Shown here: one piece after another, positions 8,217 through 17,234 of the stretch
Layout of the letters: each line of letters starts with the position of its first letter
How positions within the stretch are numbered: position 1 is the first letter of the stretch
Translations under genes and position numbers: made by a program
The notes under the pieces: model-generated
Told to the model about the DNA's origin: nothing
Databases searched by the model: none
The model's input: the letters and a program-made list of their open reading frames with translations, nothing else
Assembly (NCBI RefSeq): GCF_910578895.1
Contig: NZ_CAJTSC010000001.1
Span: forward strand, 109,116-173,115
Source of the DNA: an uncultured Bacteroides sp.
Lineage (GTDB): Bacteria > Bacteroidota > Bacteroidia > Bacteroidales > Bacteroidaceae
DNA length: 64,000 nucleotides
Direction of reading: 5' to 3'

Positions 8217-9473
8217 TTATTCCGTGACTTTAAGCCGCACCAACTCTATTTTAGTTGCCGTGACTTTAATTATCTTAAACTGATATTCGTCAACAGTTAT
8301 CACTTCATGCAGTTTCGGGAAACTTTGATAACGGTTCAAAATCAATCCGCCGATCGTAAGGTATTCATCCGATTCGGGTAGTTCAAGATTAAACGTTTCG
8401 TTTACTTTCTCTATTTCAAGACGTGCGGACAACACATACTCACGCTCGCCGATTTGCTTACAGATATAGGAAGTGTTGTCGTGCTCGTCCTCAATGTCTC
8501 CGAATATCTCCTCTACCAAATCTTCCAGGGAGACGATACCGGACGTGCCGCCAAACTCATCTACCACAACGGCAATCGTTTTTTTCTGCTGCATAAAAAG
8601 TTTCATCAGCTTATGTGCCGCCATTGTTTCGGGCACGATAGGCACTTCCTTGACATTGTTTCTCCAGTCCGCCGGATTTCTGAACATCTCGGAGGAGTGG
8701 ATATAACCAATTACATTATCTATATTCCCGTCATACACGATAATCTTGGAGATGCCCGACTCTACAAACAAACTTTTCAAATCTTCAAGCGATGCGGTCA
8801 CATCCACGGCCACAACTTCCGTACGAGGAACAATACAATCGCGTATCTTTATATTGGAAAAGTCAAGTGCGTTCTGAAATATTTTTACTTCCGCATCCAA
8901 TTCTTCCTCATTGGTCGCATTCTCTATACCCGACTGAACGAAATAATCCAAATCCACCTTGCCGAATGCCTTGTCGGAGGCATCCTTATTTATCTTCATG
9001 CCAAACAGGCGCAAAAAGAGATAAGACACTCCGGAGGCGAGTTTCGATACGGGAAACAGGATTACGTAGCAAACAAACAAAGGAATTGCAAATATCCTCA
9101 ACATCAGGTTCGGGTCAATCTTAAACAAAGTCTTCGGAAGGAACTCACCCGTTACAAGAATAATAAGCGTAGATATGATGGTCTGCACCAATACCATAAC
9201 AAAATGATTGTCAATCATTCCTGCCAGCAGATTCACCTCGATAATCTGCGCCATAAGGATACCGTAAATGACCAGTGCTATGTTATTTCCTACCAGCATA
9301 GTGGAAATAAAATTATTCGGATTACGGAAAAAACAGGAAAGGATGCCTGACGTGACACCCGGTTTCCGTTCCATTTCAAAACGGAGTTTGTCCACGGAAA
9401 CAAAAGCAATCTCCATACCCGAAAAGAAAGCGGAGAATGCCATGGTTATCACCAAGTAAATAATAGTATCCAT
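8217..9473 (-). CDS. CNNM/CBS/CorC (hemolysin C-like) membrane protein
   Basis: 418 residues. The first ~190 residues hold three to four membrane segments of the DUF21/CNNM type (LVITMAFSAFFSGMEIAFVS, then TMLVGNNIALVIYGILMAQ and a third cluster near 130-155). A CBS pair follows (about 205-325, including IPRTEVVAVD and VVVDEFGGTSGIVSLEDLVEEIFGDI), then a C-terminal CorC/HlyC domain (about 340-415). Relatives act in Mg2+/Co2+ handling; in Flavobacteria the related GldE is tied to gliding. This species is probably non-gliding, so the name hemolysin should not be taken literally. The lptC stop lies 4 bases upstream of its ATG, pointing to coupled expression. Confidence 0.92.
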   Translation of the reverse strand: MDTIIYLVITMAFSAFFSGMEIAFVSVDKLRFEMERKPGVTSGILSCFFRNPNNFISTMLVGNNIALVIYGILMAQIIEVNLLAGMIDNHFVMVLVQTIISTLIILVTGEFLPKTLFKIDPNLMLRIFAIPLFVCYVILFPVSKLASGVSYLFLRLFGMKINKDASDKAFGKVDLDYFVQSGIENATNEEELDAEVKIFQNALDFSNIKIRDCIVPRTEVVAVDVTASLEDLKSLFVESGISKIIVYDGNIDNVIGYIHSSEMFRNPADWRNNVKEVPIVPETMAAHKLMKLFMQQKKTIAVVVDEFGGTSGIVSLEDLVEEIFGDIEDEHDNTSYICKQIGEREYVLSARLEIEKVNETFNLELPESDEYLTIGGLILNRYQSFPKLHEVITVDEYQFKIIKVTATKIELVRLKVTE

Positions 9474-9477
9474 TATA

Positions 9478-10104
9478 TCATTGAATGCTGTCTCTCCTCA
9501 ACGTATCGGAGGGGGTGGTACTATCCTCATCCACATAGAAAATACCTTCCGTCTTGAAGAAACGATATTTTGTTAATTGTTCATTCGATTCAAACCCCAC
9601 GGCATAAATTATCTGGTCGGGCTGTTCGATACGTACCCTCCGATCGGAATACACACGTTTTTTGTTCTGGTCCCAATACAACAGTTCCGTGTCGAACTTC
9701 TCGCCTTTCAAATTCTGTATATGCACATTTCCCATCAGCTTCCACAACTCTTTCTTATTATAATAGTAAGCCGTGTCCGCTTTAATGCTGGCTTCAGTAT
9801 GAAACAGCGAATCGAAATTCTCCAGATAAATGCCTTTCTCAAATGCCCAATAAGGCGGGTTCTTACGATCGTAAATCAACCACTCCGCTGTATTGACACG
9901 ATAACGCGTAATACCCGAATCGGAAATCAGCGTTGTCACTCCCCGGGTATCCATAACCGGCAACGAATCGCGTTCGGTAATGGCGGCTCCCATCTCTTTT
10001 TTTCGTCCGGAACAAGAAGAAAATAAAAGAAGCATAACCATTGCCCCAAGGACAATGGTTATGCTTGTATTCTTATGTCCGACAACATTAGGTTGTAGCG
10101 ACAT
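9478..10104 (-). CDS. lptC: LPS export periplasmic protein LptC
   Basis: 208 residues from the ATG at 10102-10104. This start is 4 bases after the preceding stop and is preceded by AAGGAT; a longer frame upstream would overlap the TPR gene deeply and has no signal peptide. The short form begins with a membrane anchor or lipoprotein-like signal (ITIVLGAMVMLLLFSSCSG, Cys about 31). A single LptC/OstA-like beta-jellyroll follows, with repeated strands such as AFEKGIYLENFD, TASIKADTAYYY, WKLMGNVHIQN and KRVYSDRRVRI. LptC receives LPS from LptB2FG and passes it to LptA in the periplasm. It lies in a cluster with a barrel protein, a TPR protein and a chaperone. Confidence 0.88.
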   Translation of the reverse strand: MSLQPNVVGHKNTSITIVLGAMVMLLLFSSCSGRKKEMGAAITERDSLPVMDTRGVTTLISDSGITRYRVNTAEWLIYDRKNPPYWAFEKGIYLENFDSLFHTEASIKADTAYYYNKKELWKLMGNVHIQNLKGEKFDTELLYWDQNKKRVYSDRRVRIEQPDQIIYAVGFESNEQLTKYRFFKTEGIFYVDEDSTTPSDTLRRDSIQ

Positions 10105-10108
10105 ATCC

Positions 10109-11428
10109 TTATCTAATGGTTGTAGACTCACCAATCCAACCGCCAATCGTAATACGGTCGCCCGCCTTGTAACCCAACATAAAGAGGTCCTTAGCCTGCG
10201 GAGTATGACGCGCATACGTTGAAATCAGTTCATTTACCCTATCCGTAACGCTCGGGTCTACAGCCTTGGCGCGCTGCAACTTATCGATAACAACGAAATA
10301 AGTACATCTGTTCAAAGCCGGTTCGTCACTCCAGTTGGGATTTGATCCGTACATTTGCGCCAGCAAAATGTAAGGCTCACCATAGTTTTCATTGAAGCCG
10401 ATAGCCTTCTGGGCATAAGTTCTTGCCTGAGACAGTTTCTTGGCTTGCCACAAAGCAGCAGCGGTAGCATAAGCCATTTCCGCTTTCTTCGCATTGTCGG
10501 TTTCCATACCGAGCGCTTCGTCAAAGTACTTCACAGCAGTATCATAGTCAGCTTTCTTATAATACATATATGCTACACCCACAGCGGCATCCGCACTCGG
10601 ATTGACACGATACAAATAGTCGGAAGCTTTAAAGTATGCCTCGCTTTCATTACACTTCATCATCTTCAGGATGGCAAGGGTTTTCTTCAAGAAAGCGGAA
10701 TCATTCTTGTTCTCTTCAACTTTCGGACCATAAATATTCTGCAGTGATTCGCAATCTGCCACACCGCTGTTTACGAACATGGCTACCAGGTTGTCCTTAA
10801 TTGTTTGCAGAACCGCCTTTTTCTTCGGATTATCTTCTGCGGCAATAGCATCGTCGGCATACTGCGAAGCATTGATATAATCCTGGAAGAACTGGTCTGT
10901 ATGATTGGTATCGGCTTTTACTTTCCGCATGGAAGCGTCAACGAAATAGTGCAATACGGCACCGTCCGTCTCTCCCTTGGTAGCCTCCGCCGATTCCTTC
11001 AACCATGCGTAAGCCTGGTTCAAATCCGGAGCCGGAGCATATTGCAGGTAATCCACAGCTTTTGTACCCAACGCGGAAGCAACACTCGGCACTCCCTTCA
11101 TTTTCGTAGCAAATTCAGGAATATACTTCATCTTCTGGTCGTGTACCGCCATCATTTCATCGAAAAGCTTCTTATACTCCGCAGAATTACGGTCCTTGAT
11201 TTGGCTCATCAAACCTACAAAAATCTTCTGGGCATCGGTATAAGTATAGTATCTCAATGTCGGGCAATCTTTCAGAACCTCCATACAAGGAGCATAAGCA
11301 TCCTTGAAATTCTTCGCTCTTACTGCCTCGTGCGAAATACTACTGTTGGCATTACAATCACTTTGTGCGAAAGTACTGGTCGCTCCACCCGAAAGGAGCA
11401 AAACAGCGACAAGCGTTTTAATTTTCAT
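10109..11428 (-). CDS. Secreted tetratricopeptide-repeat protein
   Basis: 439 residues. A signal peptide (MKIKTLVAVLLLSGGATSTFAQ) is followed by helical repeats throughout. The clearest TPR units are in the C-terminal half, for example PSADAAVGVAYMYYKKADYDTAVKYFDEAL and AKKAEMAYATAAALWQAKKLSQARTYAQKAI (about 285-365). Only one cysteine pair is obvious near residues 20-50. It is probably periplasmic. It sits between an outer-membrane barrel gene and lptC, and this order (coaX, barrel, TPR, lptC, CNNM, PpiD) recurs in Bacteroidales as I recall it. A scaffold role in envelope assembly is plausible, but no direct function is visible. Confidence 0.85.
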   Translation of the reverse strand: MKIKTLVAVLLLSGGATSTFAQSDCNANSSISHEAVRAKNFKDAYAPCMEVLKDCPTLRYYTYTDAQKIFVGLMSQIKDRNSAEYKKLFDEMMAVHDQKMKYIPEFATKMKGVPSVASALGTKAVDYLQYAPAPDLNQAYAWLKESAEATKGETDGAVLHYFVDASMRKVKADTNHTDQFFQDYINASQYADDAIAAEDNPKKKAVLQTIKDNLVAMFVNSGVADCESLQNIYGPKVEENKNDSAFLKKTLAILKMMKCNESEAYFKASDYLYRVNPSADAAVGVAYMYYKKADYDTAVKYFDEALGMETDNAKKAEMAYATAAALWQAKKLSQARTYAQKAIGFNENYGEPYILLAQMYGSNPNWSDEPALNRCTYFVVIDKLQRAKAVDPSVTDRVNELISTYARHTPQAKDLFMLGYKAGDRITIGGWIGESTTIR

Positions 11429-11475
11429 TGTATTTAATTTTTAGTTATTATTTTATCTATTTTCTCCATTCAACA

Positions 11476-12738
11476 TCAATCAACTTTCCGTTTGAAGAAC
11501 CAGCGTTCGTTGAAAGTCACTCCAATGCAGACACGCAATGTATTCTCATTCAAGAAAGCGGCATCCTTGCCTTCGGTCCTCACATACTGGGCGGAAAGGC
11601 TCAGTACGGAACGTGTACGCGGAATAGGAAGCCCGAAACCGGCAGTCACTCCATATTCATTGGCTGCACGCATTCCCTTTATTTTATAATAGGGCTGGGA
11701 ATAATAAGCTCCCAAACGATATTTCACATGTGCCAGATAACTTCTTCCCAACGGATTCGGAAGGAATTCGGCTCCTAACGCTATTTTTGTACGGTCGCAG
11801 AAAGCGTTTTTTTCATTCATATATGTATCCGAACTCCACTTTTGATAAGTAAAGTCGGCACCTATCATCAAGCGTTTGTCGTACGTATAGCTAAGGCCGA
11901 CACCCACGCTCATCGGACTGCCGAAAGTGGCGACCGTATCCCGGGTATTTATCGTAGCCCCCGTATTGTTGTCTCCCAACTGGTCTTGCACATACGAATC
12001 GTTTCCCAAATCATGCCCCGGCGAGAACAACACTCCCAAAGTAGCTTCATGCTTCTTGCCGAATGCCTGCGTATACTGTGCTCCGAAGTCCAGTTTATAA
12101 CTTTGTATGGACGTCCCCGTCACCCTGGTCAATGGCAAAGTAGACGAATTGTTCGGGAATTTTATAATTCCCGTATGCGTTATATCTCCCCAAAGATACG
12201 AAATGTTTGCACCCACGGAAAGGTTTTTAAATATTTTAAATCCTGCTCCTAAATACAATTGGTGCAACCCGCCGTCTCCATAATACTGCAATGCGCTGGA
12301 CTGGGAAGGATAGTCTGCGTCTTCCCGGTATTCCGTCATATTATACCCGACATTCGAATAGGGCAACAATCCCAAACTCATAGCAGCCCATTTGCCTAAG
12401 CGGAATTGCATTGTAATATAGTCGAAACTGGAGTTTTTGGCATTTTGCTTCACAGTTCCGTTACTGAAGTTCGTATTCTGCAGGGAAATGCCGCCATCGA
12501 AAATAAAGGTGAGCGAATCTATTGCCGTATAGGATGCCGGATTTACGAAATTCACTTGGTACTTATCCCTTAATCCGTACGCAATACCACCCATGGCTTT
12601 GCTATTACCCGAACCCTGGTCTGCCAATTGTCCGTATCCGTATCTTGTATAGGGAGAATTCGTATTATTTTGAGCGATTGCCGCTCCGGACAACATCATG
12701 AGCAAGAACACCAAGAGTGTTTGTCTATATCCTATCAT
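11476..12738 (-). CDS. Outer-membrane beta-barrel protein, FadL-like pattern
   Basis: 420 residues. The signal peptide ends at A-I-A-Q (residue about 23). The mature N-terminus is NNTNSPYTRYGYGQL, and many alternating aromatic/hydrophobic strands follow, such as WAAMSLGLLPYSNVGYNM, LHQLYLGAGFKIFKNLSVGANISYLWGD and RLMIGADFTYQKWSSDTYM. That pattern, with an N-terminal region describing NP-A-Y, recalls FadL/OmpP1-type transporters, but no specific ligand can be assigned. The start overlaps the end of coaX by 14 bases, so it is translated from the coaX transcript. The TPR gene starts 47 bases downstream. Confidence 0.78.
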   Translation of the reverse strand: MIGYRQTLLVFLLMMLSGAAIAQNNTNSPYTRYGYGQLADQGSGNSKAMGGIAYGLRDKYQVNFVNPASYTAIDSLTFIFDGGISLQNTNFSNGTVKQNAKNSSFDYITMQFRLGKWAAMSLGLLPYSNVGYNMTEYREDADYPSQSSALQYYGDGGLHQLYLGAGFKIFKNLSVGANISYLWGDITHTGIIKFPNNSSTLPLTRVTGTSIQSYKLDFGAQYTQAFGKKHEATLGVLFSPGHDLGNDSYVQDQLGDNNTGATINTRDTVATFGSPMSVGVGLSYTYDKRLMIGADFTYQKWSSDTYMNEKNAFCDRTKIALGAEFLPNPLGRSYLAHVKYRLGAYYSQPYYKIKGMRAANEYGVTAGFGLPIPRTRSVLSLSAQYVRTEGKDAAFLNENTLRVCIGVTFNERWFFKRKVD

Positions 12739-13456
12739 TATTATAGTTTAAAATTCTATTTAATCCTTTCAACACTAAAAATCTGTCTGCAAAGATGATA
12801 CTTTTTACGTTTGTATCAAAAGAAAAATCATCACCTCCCGTTAAAAAAACCAAAAGTTCAGGATATTTATGCTTCATACTCCTGATGTAGCCCGAAATTT
12901 CATATTCCATACCTTTCAGCACCCCCTCGCGCATAGCCGTCTCGGTATCCCTGCCCAACGGCAGGCGGCGTCCCTCGCGAGCCACCAGCGGAAGCCTGCC
13001 TGTAAACCCGTGAAGCGCCTTGAAACGCATCTGCATGCCCGGTGAGATATTTCCGCCCTGATAGCGGCCGGCAGCATCGACAAACTCATAAGTAATGCAG
13101 GTTCCGGCATCTATCACCAAGATATCCCTTCCCGGAAATTGTTCACAGGCCCCTACCACAGCCGCTATGCGGTCGTATCCCAATGTTTCAGGAGTCTCGT
13201 AAAGATTCTCTACCGGCAGCGGCGTCTTATGGTCCAGCCACAACAACGGGACCGGCAAACGTGCCAATTGCGCCGATGCCTGCCCGTCCAAATCGACAAC
13301 GGTAGCCACAATCGCTTTCTCTACCGTATATTTGGCACAGACAGCCGGCAGGCGCTCAAGTGTCCGGTTGGAATCATAGCAGACCTCCATCAATTCCTTA
13401 TCCCGAAACACCGCTATCTTTGCAGCAGTGTTACCTATATCGATTACAAGATTCAT
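12725..13456 (-). CDS. coaX: Type III pantothenate kinase CoaX
   Basis: 243 residues. Catalyses the first step of coenzyme A synthesis, ATP-dependent phosphorylation of pantothenate. Signature motifs of the ASKHA-fold type III kinases are visible: DIGNTAAK near residue 6 (phosphate loop), GYDRIAAVVGA near 94, DAGTCITYEF near 117 and GGNISPGMQMR near 134, followed by the C-terminal TGGD. Length is normal for the family. It heads the minus-strand cluster running to the PpiD-like gene at 5955, with a TATCTTTG -7 box at 13485-13492, 28 bases upstream of the ATG. Confidence 0.96.
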   Translation of the reverse strand: MNLVIDIGNTAAKIAVFRDKELMEVCYDSNRTLERLPAVCAKYTVEKAIVATVVDLDGQASAQLARLPVPLLWLDHKTPLPVENLYETPETLGYDRIAAVVGACEQFPGRDILVIDAGTCITYEFVDAAGRYQGGNISPGMQMRFKALHGFTGRLPLVAREGRRLPLGRDTETAMREGVLKGMEYEISGYIRSMKHKYPELLVFLTGGDDFSFDTNVKSIIFADRFLVLKGLNRILNYNNDRI

Positions 13457-13484
13457 TCCATACTTCTTTTAAATTAAAATGTCG

Positions 13485-13492
13485 CAAAGATA
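13485..13492 (-). promoter_or_regulatory. -7 box of the coaX cluster
   Basis: Minus-strand TATCTTTG, a perfect TAnnTTTG match, 28 bases before the coaX start and the first such box upstream of the six-gene cluster. Confidence 0.6.
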
Positions 13493-13801
13493 GTGTTTTT
13501 ATCAGAAAAAGTCCGTCATCCTTCCGTAGGAGCGTGCAGTTTTTCCTTACCGTCTATTACACCTTATATTATTGTGATTTCACCGAGCCCCCACTCTCCA
13601 TGTAAAGAGAAACGAGCAGCGTGTTTTGCGACAAAAAGACAGCAAAACTTCCTTTTTGCTTACTCTCATCGATTCTTCTTTCTTCTAAAACAGGTATATC
13701 CTGCATAAAGAACGGATAAATACGCACCTTTTTCATATAAGCATACACCATTTATGCAAAACAATACTTCAGTTTGCGATCGAATGCAAGTTTTCAGTCG
13801 G

Positions 13802-13902
13802 GGGAAGTTAACATCTGTCGCGAGGGATATTAACTTCCCTCATGACAGATGTTAACTTCCCTCGTGATGGATATTAATATCCCTCGCAACAAATGTCAAT
13901 AT
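13802..13902. repeat. Interleaved palindrome array with exact 11/22-bp spacing
   Basis: Five TTAA-centred (one decayed to TCAA) near-palindromes (GTTAAC, ATTAAC, GTTAAC, ATTAAT, GTCAAT) have centres at 13809.5, 13831.5, 13853.5, 13875.5 and 13897.5, exactly 22 bp apart. Between them lie TCGCGA, TCATGA, TCGTGA and TCGCAA centred at 13820.5, 13842.5, 13864.5 and 13886.5. The fourth unit contains a perfect 14-bp palindrome, GGATATTAATATCC. A palindrome centre therefore falls on the same face of the helix about once per turn over roughly 100 bp. Confidence 0.85.
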
Positions 13903-14141
13903 TCGGTAAACGGGAGGTCTGTATACGGCATTTCCTATATTTTTCTCCGCTGGTTGATTTGTAAATATCTCGCTACTGCACTAATACCATGCAAGTTAAC
14001 ACTTTCCCGTTTCGTTTTTTTCGACCAATCGTATGGACGAACGGAAACAAACGATTCTACGGAGACTGAAAAGACAAATTGTCAGAAAAATCGGATACGA
14101 GAACAAAAAGACAAAAAAGTTTTTTATTCGGCAGCTTTATG

Positions 14142-14149
14142 TATCTTTG
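14142..14149 (+). promoter_or_regulatory. -7 box of the DUF4105 gene
   Basis: TATCTTTG matches TAnnTTTG, 62 bases upstream of the chosen ATG. A T-rich GTTT at 14119-14122 is a weak -33 candidate at the right distance. Confidence 0.55.
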
Positions 14150-14211
14150 CAAAATTCGATTTTATTTTCATGAATTATGAAAGGCAAACTTGTTTCTGTA
14201 AATTTGTACCC

Positions 14212-15423
14212 ATGAAACAGCATTTACTCATTTTATTATTCCTGTTGGCGTGCCCGGCACACCTCATCGCCGCAGCCCGGACGGAAAAGCAGGCAGAGAC
14301 ATTATCCGCGCCCGATTCCATACGCATCAGCCTGCTGACATGCGCTGCGGGCGAAGAGATATACTCCCTTTTCGGGCATACCGCTATACGGTACGAGAAC
14401 TACACGCGCGGCATCGATGCCGTATTCAACTACGGCATATTCAACTTCAACGCACCGAACTTCGTCCTTCGTTTTGCCTTGGGCGAGACGGATTATCAGC
14501 TGGGTGCTGCCGATTACGGACGTTTCGCCGTAGAATACCACTATCTGGAACGCGATGTGTGGCAACAGGAACTGAACCTCACCCCACAGGAAAAAGAGAA
14601 GCTGATAGCCCTGCTCGAAGAGAATTACCGCCCCGAAAACCGCGTATACCGTTACAACTTCTTTTACGACAATTGCGCCACGCGACCACGCGACTTGATA
14701 GAGAAATCCATTGACGGAACACTGCAATATGCCGGCAACATGACCGATACGGATACCGGAACATCCTTTCGTGACTTGTTGCACAAATATACCGAAGGGC
14801 ATCCCTGGTCGCGCTTCGGCATAGACCTCTGCATGGGAAGCCGAGCAGACAAGCCCATCAGCCGCCGACAGATGATGTTTGTCCCCTTTAATGTGCAAAC
14901 TTACTTCGACCAAGCCCGGATTGCAGACAAAGAGGGCAAGGAACGCCCGCTCGTGCTGAATGAAGAGAAAATAATAGAAACCGGAAGCGGGGAGACGGAA
15001 CAGCCTTCCGAAGGTTTCACACCCATGCACGCCGCCTTGCTCCTGTTTATACTGACTGCCACCGCCACCCTTTACGGCATACGCCGAAAGAAAACGCTTT
15101 GGGGAATAGACCTTGCACTGTTCCTCGTTGCCGGAATAGCAGGGTGCATACTGGCATTCCTTGCACTATTCTCCCAACATCCGGCGGTCAGCCCCAATTA
15201 CTTGTTGTTCGTATTCCACCCGCTTCATCTTTTCTGCCTGCCATGTATGCTCAACAGCGTGCGAAAAAGAAGAAGAAGCCGCTATATGAAGGCAAACTTT
15301 GTAGTTTTAACACTTTTTATACTGCTTTGGGCGGTAATACCGCAAAGATTTCCGTTATCAGTATTACCTTTGGCACTCTGTTTGCTGATACGTTCTGCAA
15401 GCAATGCCGCCACGGCGAGGTGA
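14212..15423 (+). CDS. DUF4105 (Lnb-type) membrane protein
   Basis: 403 residues from the ATG at 14212. The frame stays open to 13849, but that extension runs through the palindrome array and the promoter, and only the 14212 start gives a signal peptide (KQHLLILLFLLACPAHLIAAA). Residues 35-260 form a periplasmic DUF4105/Lnb N-terminal domain with the conserved ISLLTCAAGEEIYSLFGHTAIR and YNFFYDNCATRPRDLIE segments; the His and Cys in these are typical of a papain-like, NlpC-related fold. About five membrane helices follow (about 275-400). Lnb in oral Bacteroidota has been linked to lipid N-acyl chemistry, but here the substrate is unknown. Confidence 0.85.
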   Translation: MKQHLLILLFLLACPAHLIAAARTEKQAETLSAPDSIRISLLTCAAGEEIYSLFGHTAIRYENYTRGIDAVFNYGIFNFNAPNFVLRFALGETDYQLGAADYGRFAVEYHYLERDVWQQELNLTPQEKEKLIALLEENYRPENRVYRYNFFYDNCATRPRDLIEKSIDGTLQYAGNMTDTDTGTSFRDLLHKYTEGHPWSRFGIDLCMGSRADKPISRRQMMFVPFNVQTYFDQARIADKEGKERPLVLNEEKIIETGSGETEQPSEGFTPMHAALLLFILTATATLYGIRRKKTLWGIDLALFLVAGIAGCILAFLALFSQHPAVSPNYLLFVFHPLHLFCLPCMLNSVRKRRRSRYMKANFVVLTLFILLWAVIPQRFPLSVLPLALCLLIRSASNAATAR

Positions 15424-15487
15424 CAAGCAAACTTATAGACATGATATCCTGATAAGCCCATTGCCCCGTCAACTAAAAAAATAATAT

Positions 15488-17053
15488 ATGAAGAAAGGAC
15501 TAATAACTTCCATACTCGCACTGACATTCGGCAGCCTGCATGCCCAACCGTTGCCCCCTTCTCCGAAATTGGTGGTGACGCTGACAATCGACCAGTTGCG
15601 TACGGACTATATGGAAACTTTCTCGTCGCTTTATGGGGAAAGAGGATTTAAACGGTTATTAAGGGAAGGGAAGGTATTCCGCCAGGCGGAGTATTCTTTC
15701 AATGTGACCGACCGCGCCTCCGCCATTGCCGCTTTTTATACCGGCACCACGCCTTCCATGAACGGCATCATAGCCGAACGCTGGTTTGACCCGAAGATAT
15801 TGCGTCCGAAGAGTTGCGTGGACGACTCCGGCTTCATGGGCAACTATACCGATCAGAACACCGCCCCCACGCAGTTGCTGACCTCCACTTTTGCCGACGA
15901 GCTCAAGATAGCCACCAAAAACGCCGCACTGGTATATGCCATCGCCCCTTTCCGTGATGCAGCCGTACTTTCGGCAGGGCATAGCGGCAACGGCGCTTTC
16001 TGGCTGAACCCTGCAACCGGCAAATGGTGCGGAACAACCTATTACGGCGAATATCCCTGGTGGCTGAGCCAATACAACGACGGGCAATCACCCGACTTCC
16101 GCATCAAGGAGATGGAGTGGAATCCCCTCCATCCTATCACCAGCTATACATTCCTGCCCGAATGGAGGACCATTCCTTTTAAATATAAGTTCGAGGCGGA
16201 AAAGGAGAACAAATACCGCCGGCTGATAACCTGCCCGCTCATCAACGACGAAGTAAACCGTGTAGCAGAAGAGTTGCTGGACAAGAGCAATGTCGGAAAG
16301 GATGAAATAACCGACCTGCTGGCAATCACTTACTACGCGGGCAACTACAACCACCGCAGCACGCAGGAGTGTGCCATGGAAATGCAAGATACTTATGCGC
16401 ACCTGGACAGAAGCATTGCCGACCTGCTGGATATGCTGGAACGCAAAGTAGGCATGCAAAACGTATTGCTGTGCATCGCCTCTACAGGATATACCGACCC
16501 GGACGGTGCCGATGTAGGCATTTACCGCATCCCCGGCGGAGAGTTCCACCTGAACCGTTGCGCCACCTTGCTGAACATGTACCTGATGGCTACCTACGGT
16601 GAAGGACAATATGTAGAGGGTTTTTATAACCAACAGATATATCTCAACCGCAAGTTAATAGAGGAAAAGCAGCTGAACCTTGCCGAAATGCAACAGAAGT
16701 CGGCTGAGTTTTTAGTGCAGTTCAGCGGAGTAAACAGAGTGTATTCCGCCCACCAATTGTTATTGGGTTCCTGGTCGCCGCAGATAGAGCGCATACGTAA
16801 CGGTTTCCACCGCCATCGTTCCGGCGATTTGGTTATCGAAGTTCTGCCGGGATGGACCATCATGCAGGAAAACAGCAACGACAATCGCGTGGTGCGTGCC
16901 GCCGCCATACCCGCCCCCCTCATCCTTATCGGCAAAGGCATAAAACCGGAAACCATCCGCATACCGGTTCAGATAGACCGCGTAGCTCCTACGCTGTCGA
17001 ATGCGATGCGCATCCGTGCCCCCAATGCGTGTACGGCAATACGGCTCGATTAA
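15488..17053 (+). CDS. Alkaline-phosphatase-superfamily protein with decayed metal sites
   Basis: 521 residues with a signal peptide ending near L-H-A-Q (residue 20). The fold signature of PafA-like phosphatases is clear: KLVVTLTIDQLRTDYM (Asp35), a Thr at 74 in NVTDRASA followed by FYTGTTPSMNGI, then DTYAHLDRSI, LILIGKGIK and DRVAPTLSNAM. Compared with PafA-type enzymes several zinc ligands appear to be missing. The D-x-x-x-H motif reads G-N-Y-N-H (His289 kept, Asp lost), the T-A-D-H-G motif reads I-A-S-T-G (residues 330-334), and the late His before the VP motif is absent. It may be a pseudoenzyme of the periplasm. It lies 232 bases upstream of secA but the two have separate promoters. Confidence 0.82.
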   Translation: MKKGLITSILALTFGSLHAQPLPPSPKLVVTLTIDQLRTDYMETFSSLYGERGFKRLLREGKVFRQAEYSFNVTDRASAIAAFYTGTTPSMNGIIAERWFDPKILRPKSCVDDSGFMGNYTDQNTAPTQLLTSTFADELKIATKNAALVYAIAPFRDAAVLSAGHSGNGAFWLNPATGKWCGTTYYGEYPWWLSQYNDGQSPDFRIKEMEWNPLHPITSYTFLPEWRTIPFKYKFEAEKENKYRRLITCPLINDEVNRVAEELLDKSNVGKDEITDLLAITYYAGNYNHRSTQECAMEMQDTYAHLDRSIADLLDMLERKVGMQNVLLCIASTGYTDPDGADVGIYRIPGGEFHLNRCATLLNMYLMATYGEGQYVEGFYNQQIYLNRKLIEEKQLNLAEMQQKSAEFLVQFSGVNRVYSAHQLLLGSWSPQIERIRNGFHRHRSGDLVIEVLPGWTIMQENSNDNRVVRAAAIPAPLILIGKGIKPETIRIPVQIDRVAPTLSNAMRIRAPNACTAIRLD

Positions 17054-17082
17054 GATTCACCACAGCAAACACCCGAAGGGTA

Positions 17083-17133
17083 CAGAGTTTGTTCTTCATG
17101 TTTTCAGGCAGAAAAACGCCGGAACAAACTCTG
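17083..17133. repeat. 12-bp inverted repeat between the phosphatase-like gene and secA
   Basis: CAGAGTTTGTTC (17083-17094) and GAACAAACTCTG (17122-17133) are perfect inverted repeats separated by 27 bases. No T tract follows, so it is not a standard terminator. It could structure the 3' UTR of the upstream gene. Confidence 0.55.
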
Positions 17134-17234
17134 CCGGGAAACACAATACGGGGAAACTCCGCGAAACTTTATGTCCTGTGTAGTGAATTCCGAAAATAAT
17201 CAGTCCAACTTTACGTTATCTATTGCAAAATCAG

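Larger units (their letters stand above)
13457..14211. other. 755-base divergent intergenic region
   Basis: No gene is supported here. It holds the coaX promoter (13485-13492, minus), an A/T-rich stretch, the 11/22-bp periodic palindrome array (13802-13902) and the promoter of the DUF4105 gene (14142-14149, plus). Short frames such as 13569-13751 on the minus strand look like chance: no Shine-Dalgarno sequence, no family resemblance. Confidence 0.7.

Noticed and set aside
13569..13751. 60-residue minus-strand frame in the coaX/DUF4105 gap
   Set aside because: No ribosome-binding sequence, no resemblance to known small proteins, and no promoter box.
13802..13902. Possible CRISPR-like array
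   Set aside because: The period is 22 bp with no unique 25-40 bp spacers, and no cas genes are near. The units are palindromes, not identical direct repeats.
13849..14211. N-terminal extension of the DUF4105 protein to 13849
   Set aside because: It crosses the palindrome array and the promoter and lacks a signal peptide; the 14212 start has one.
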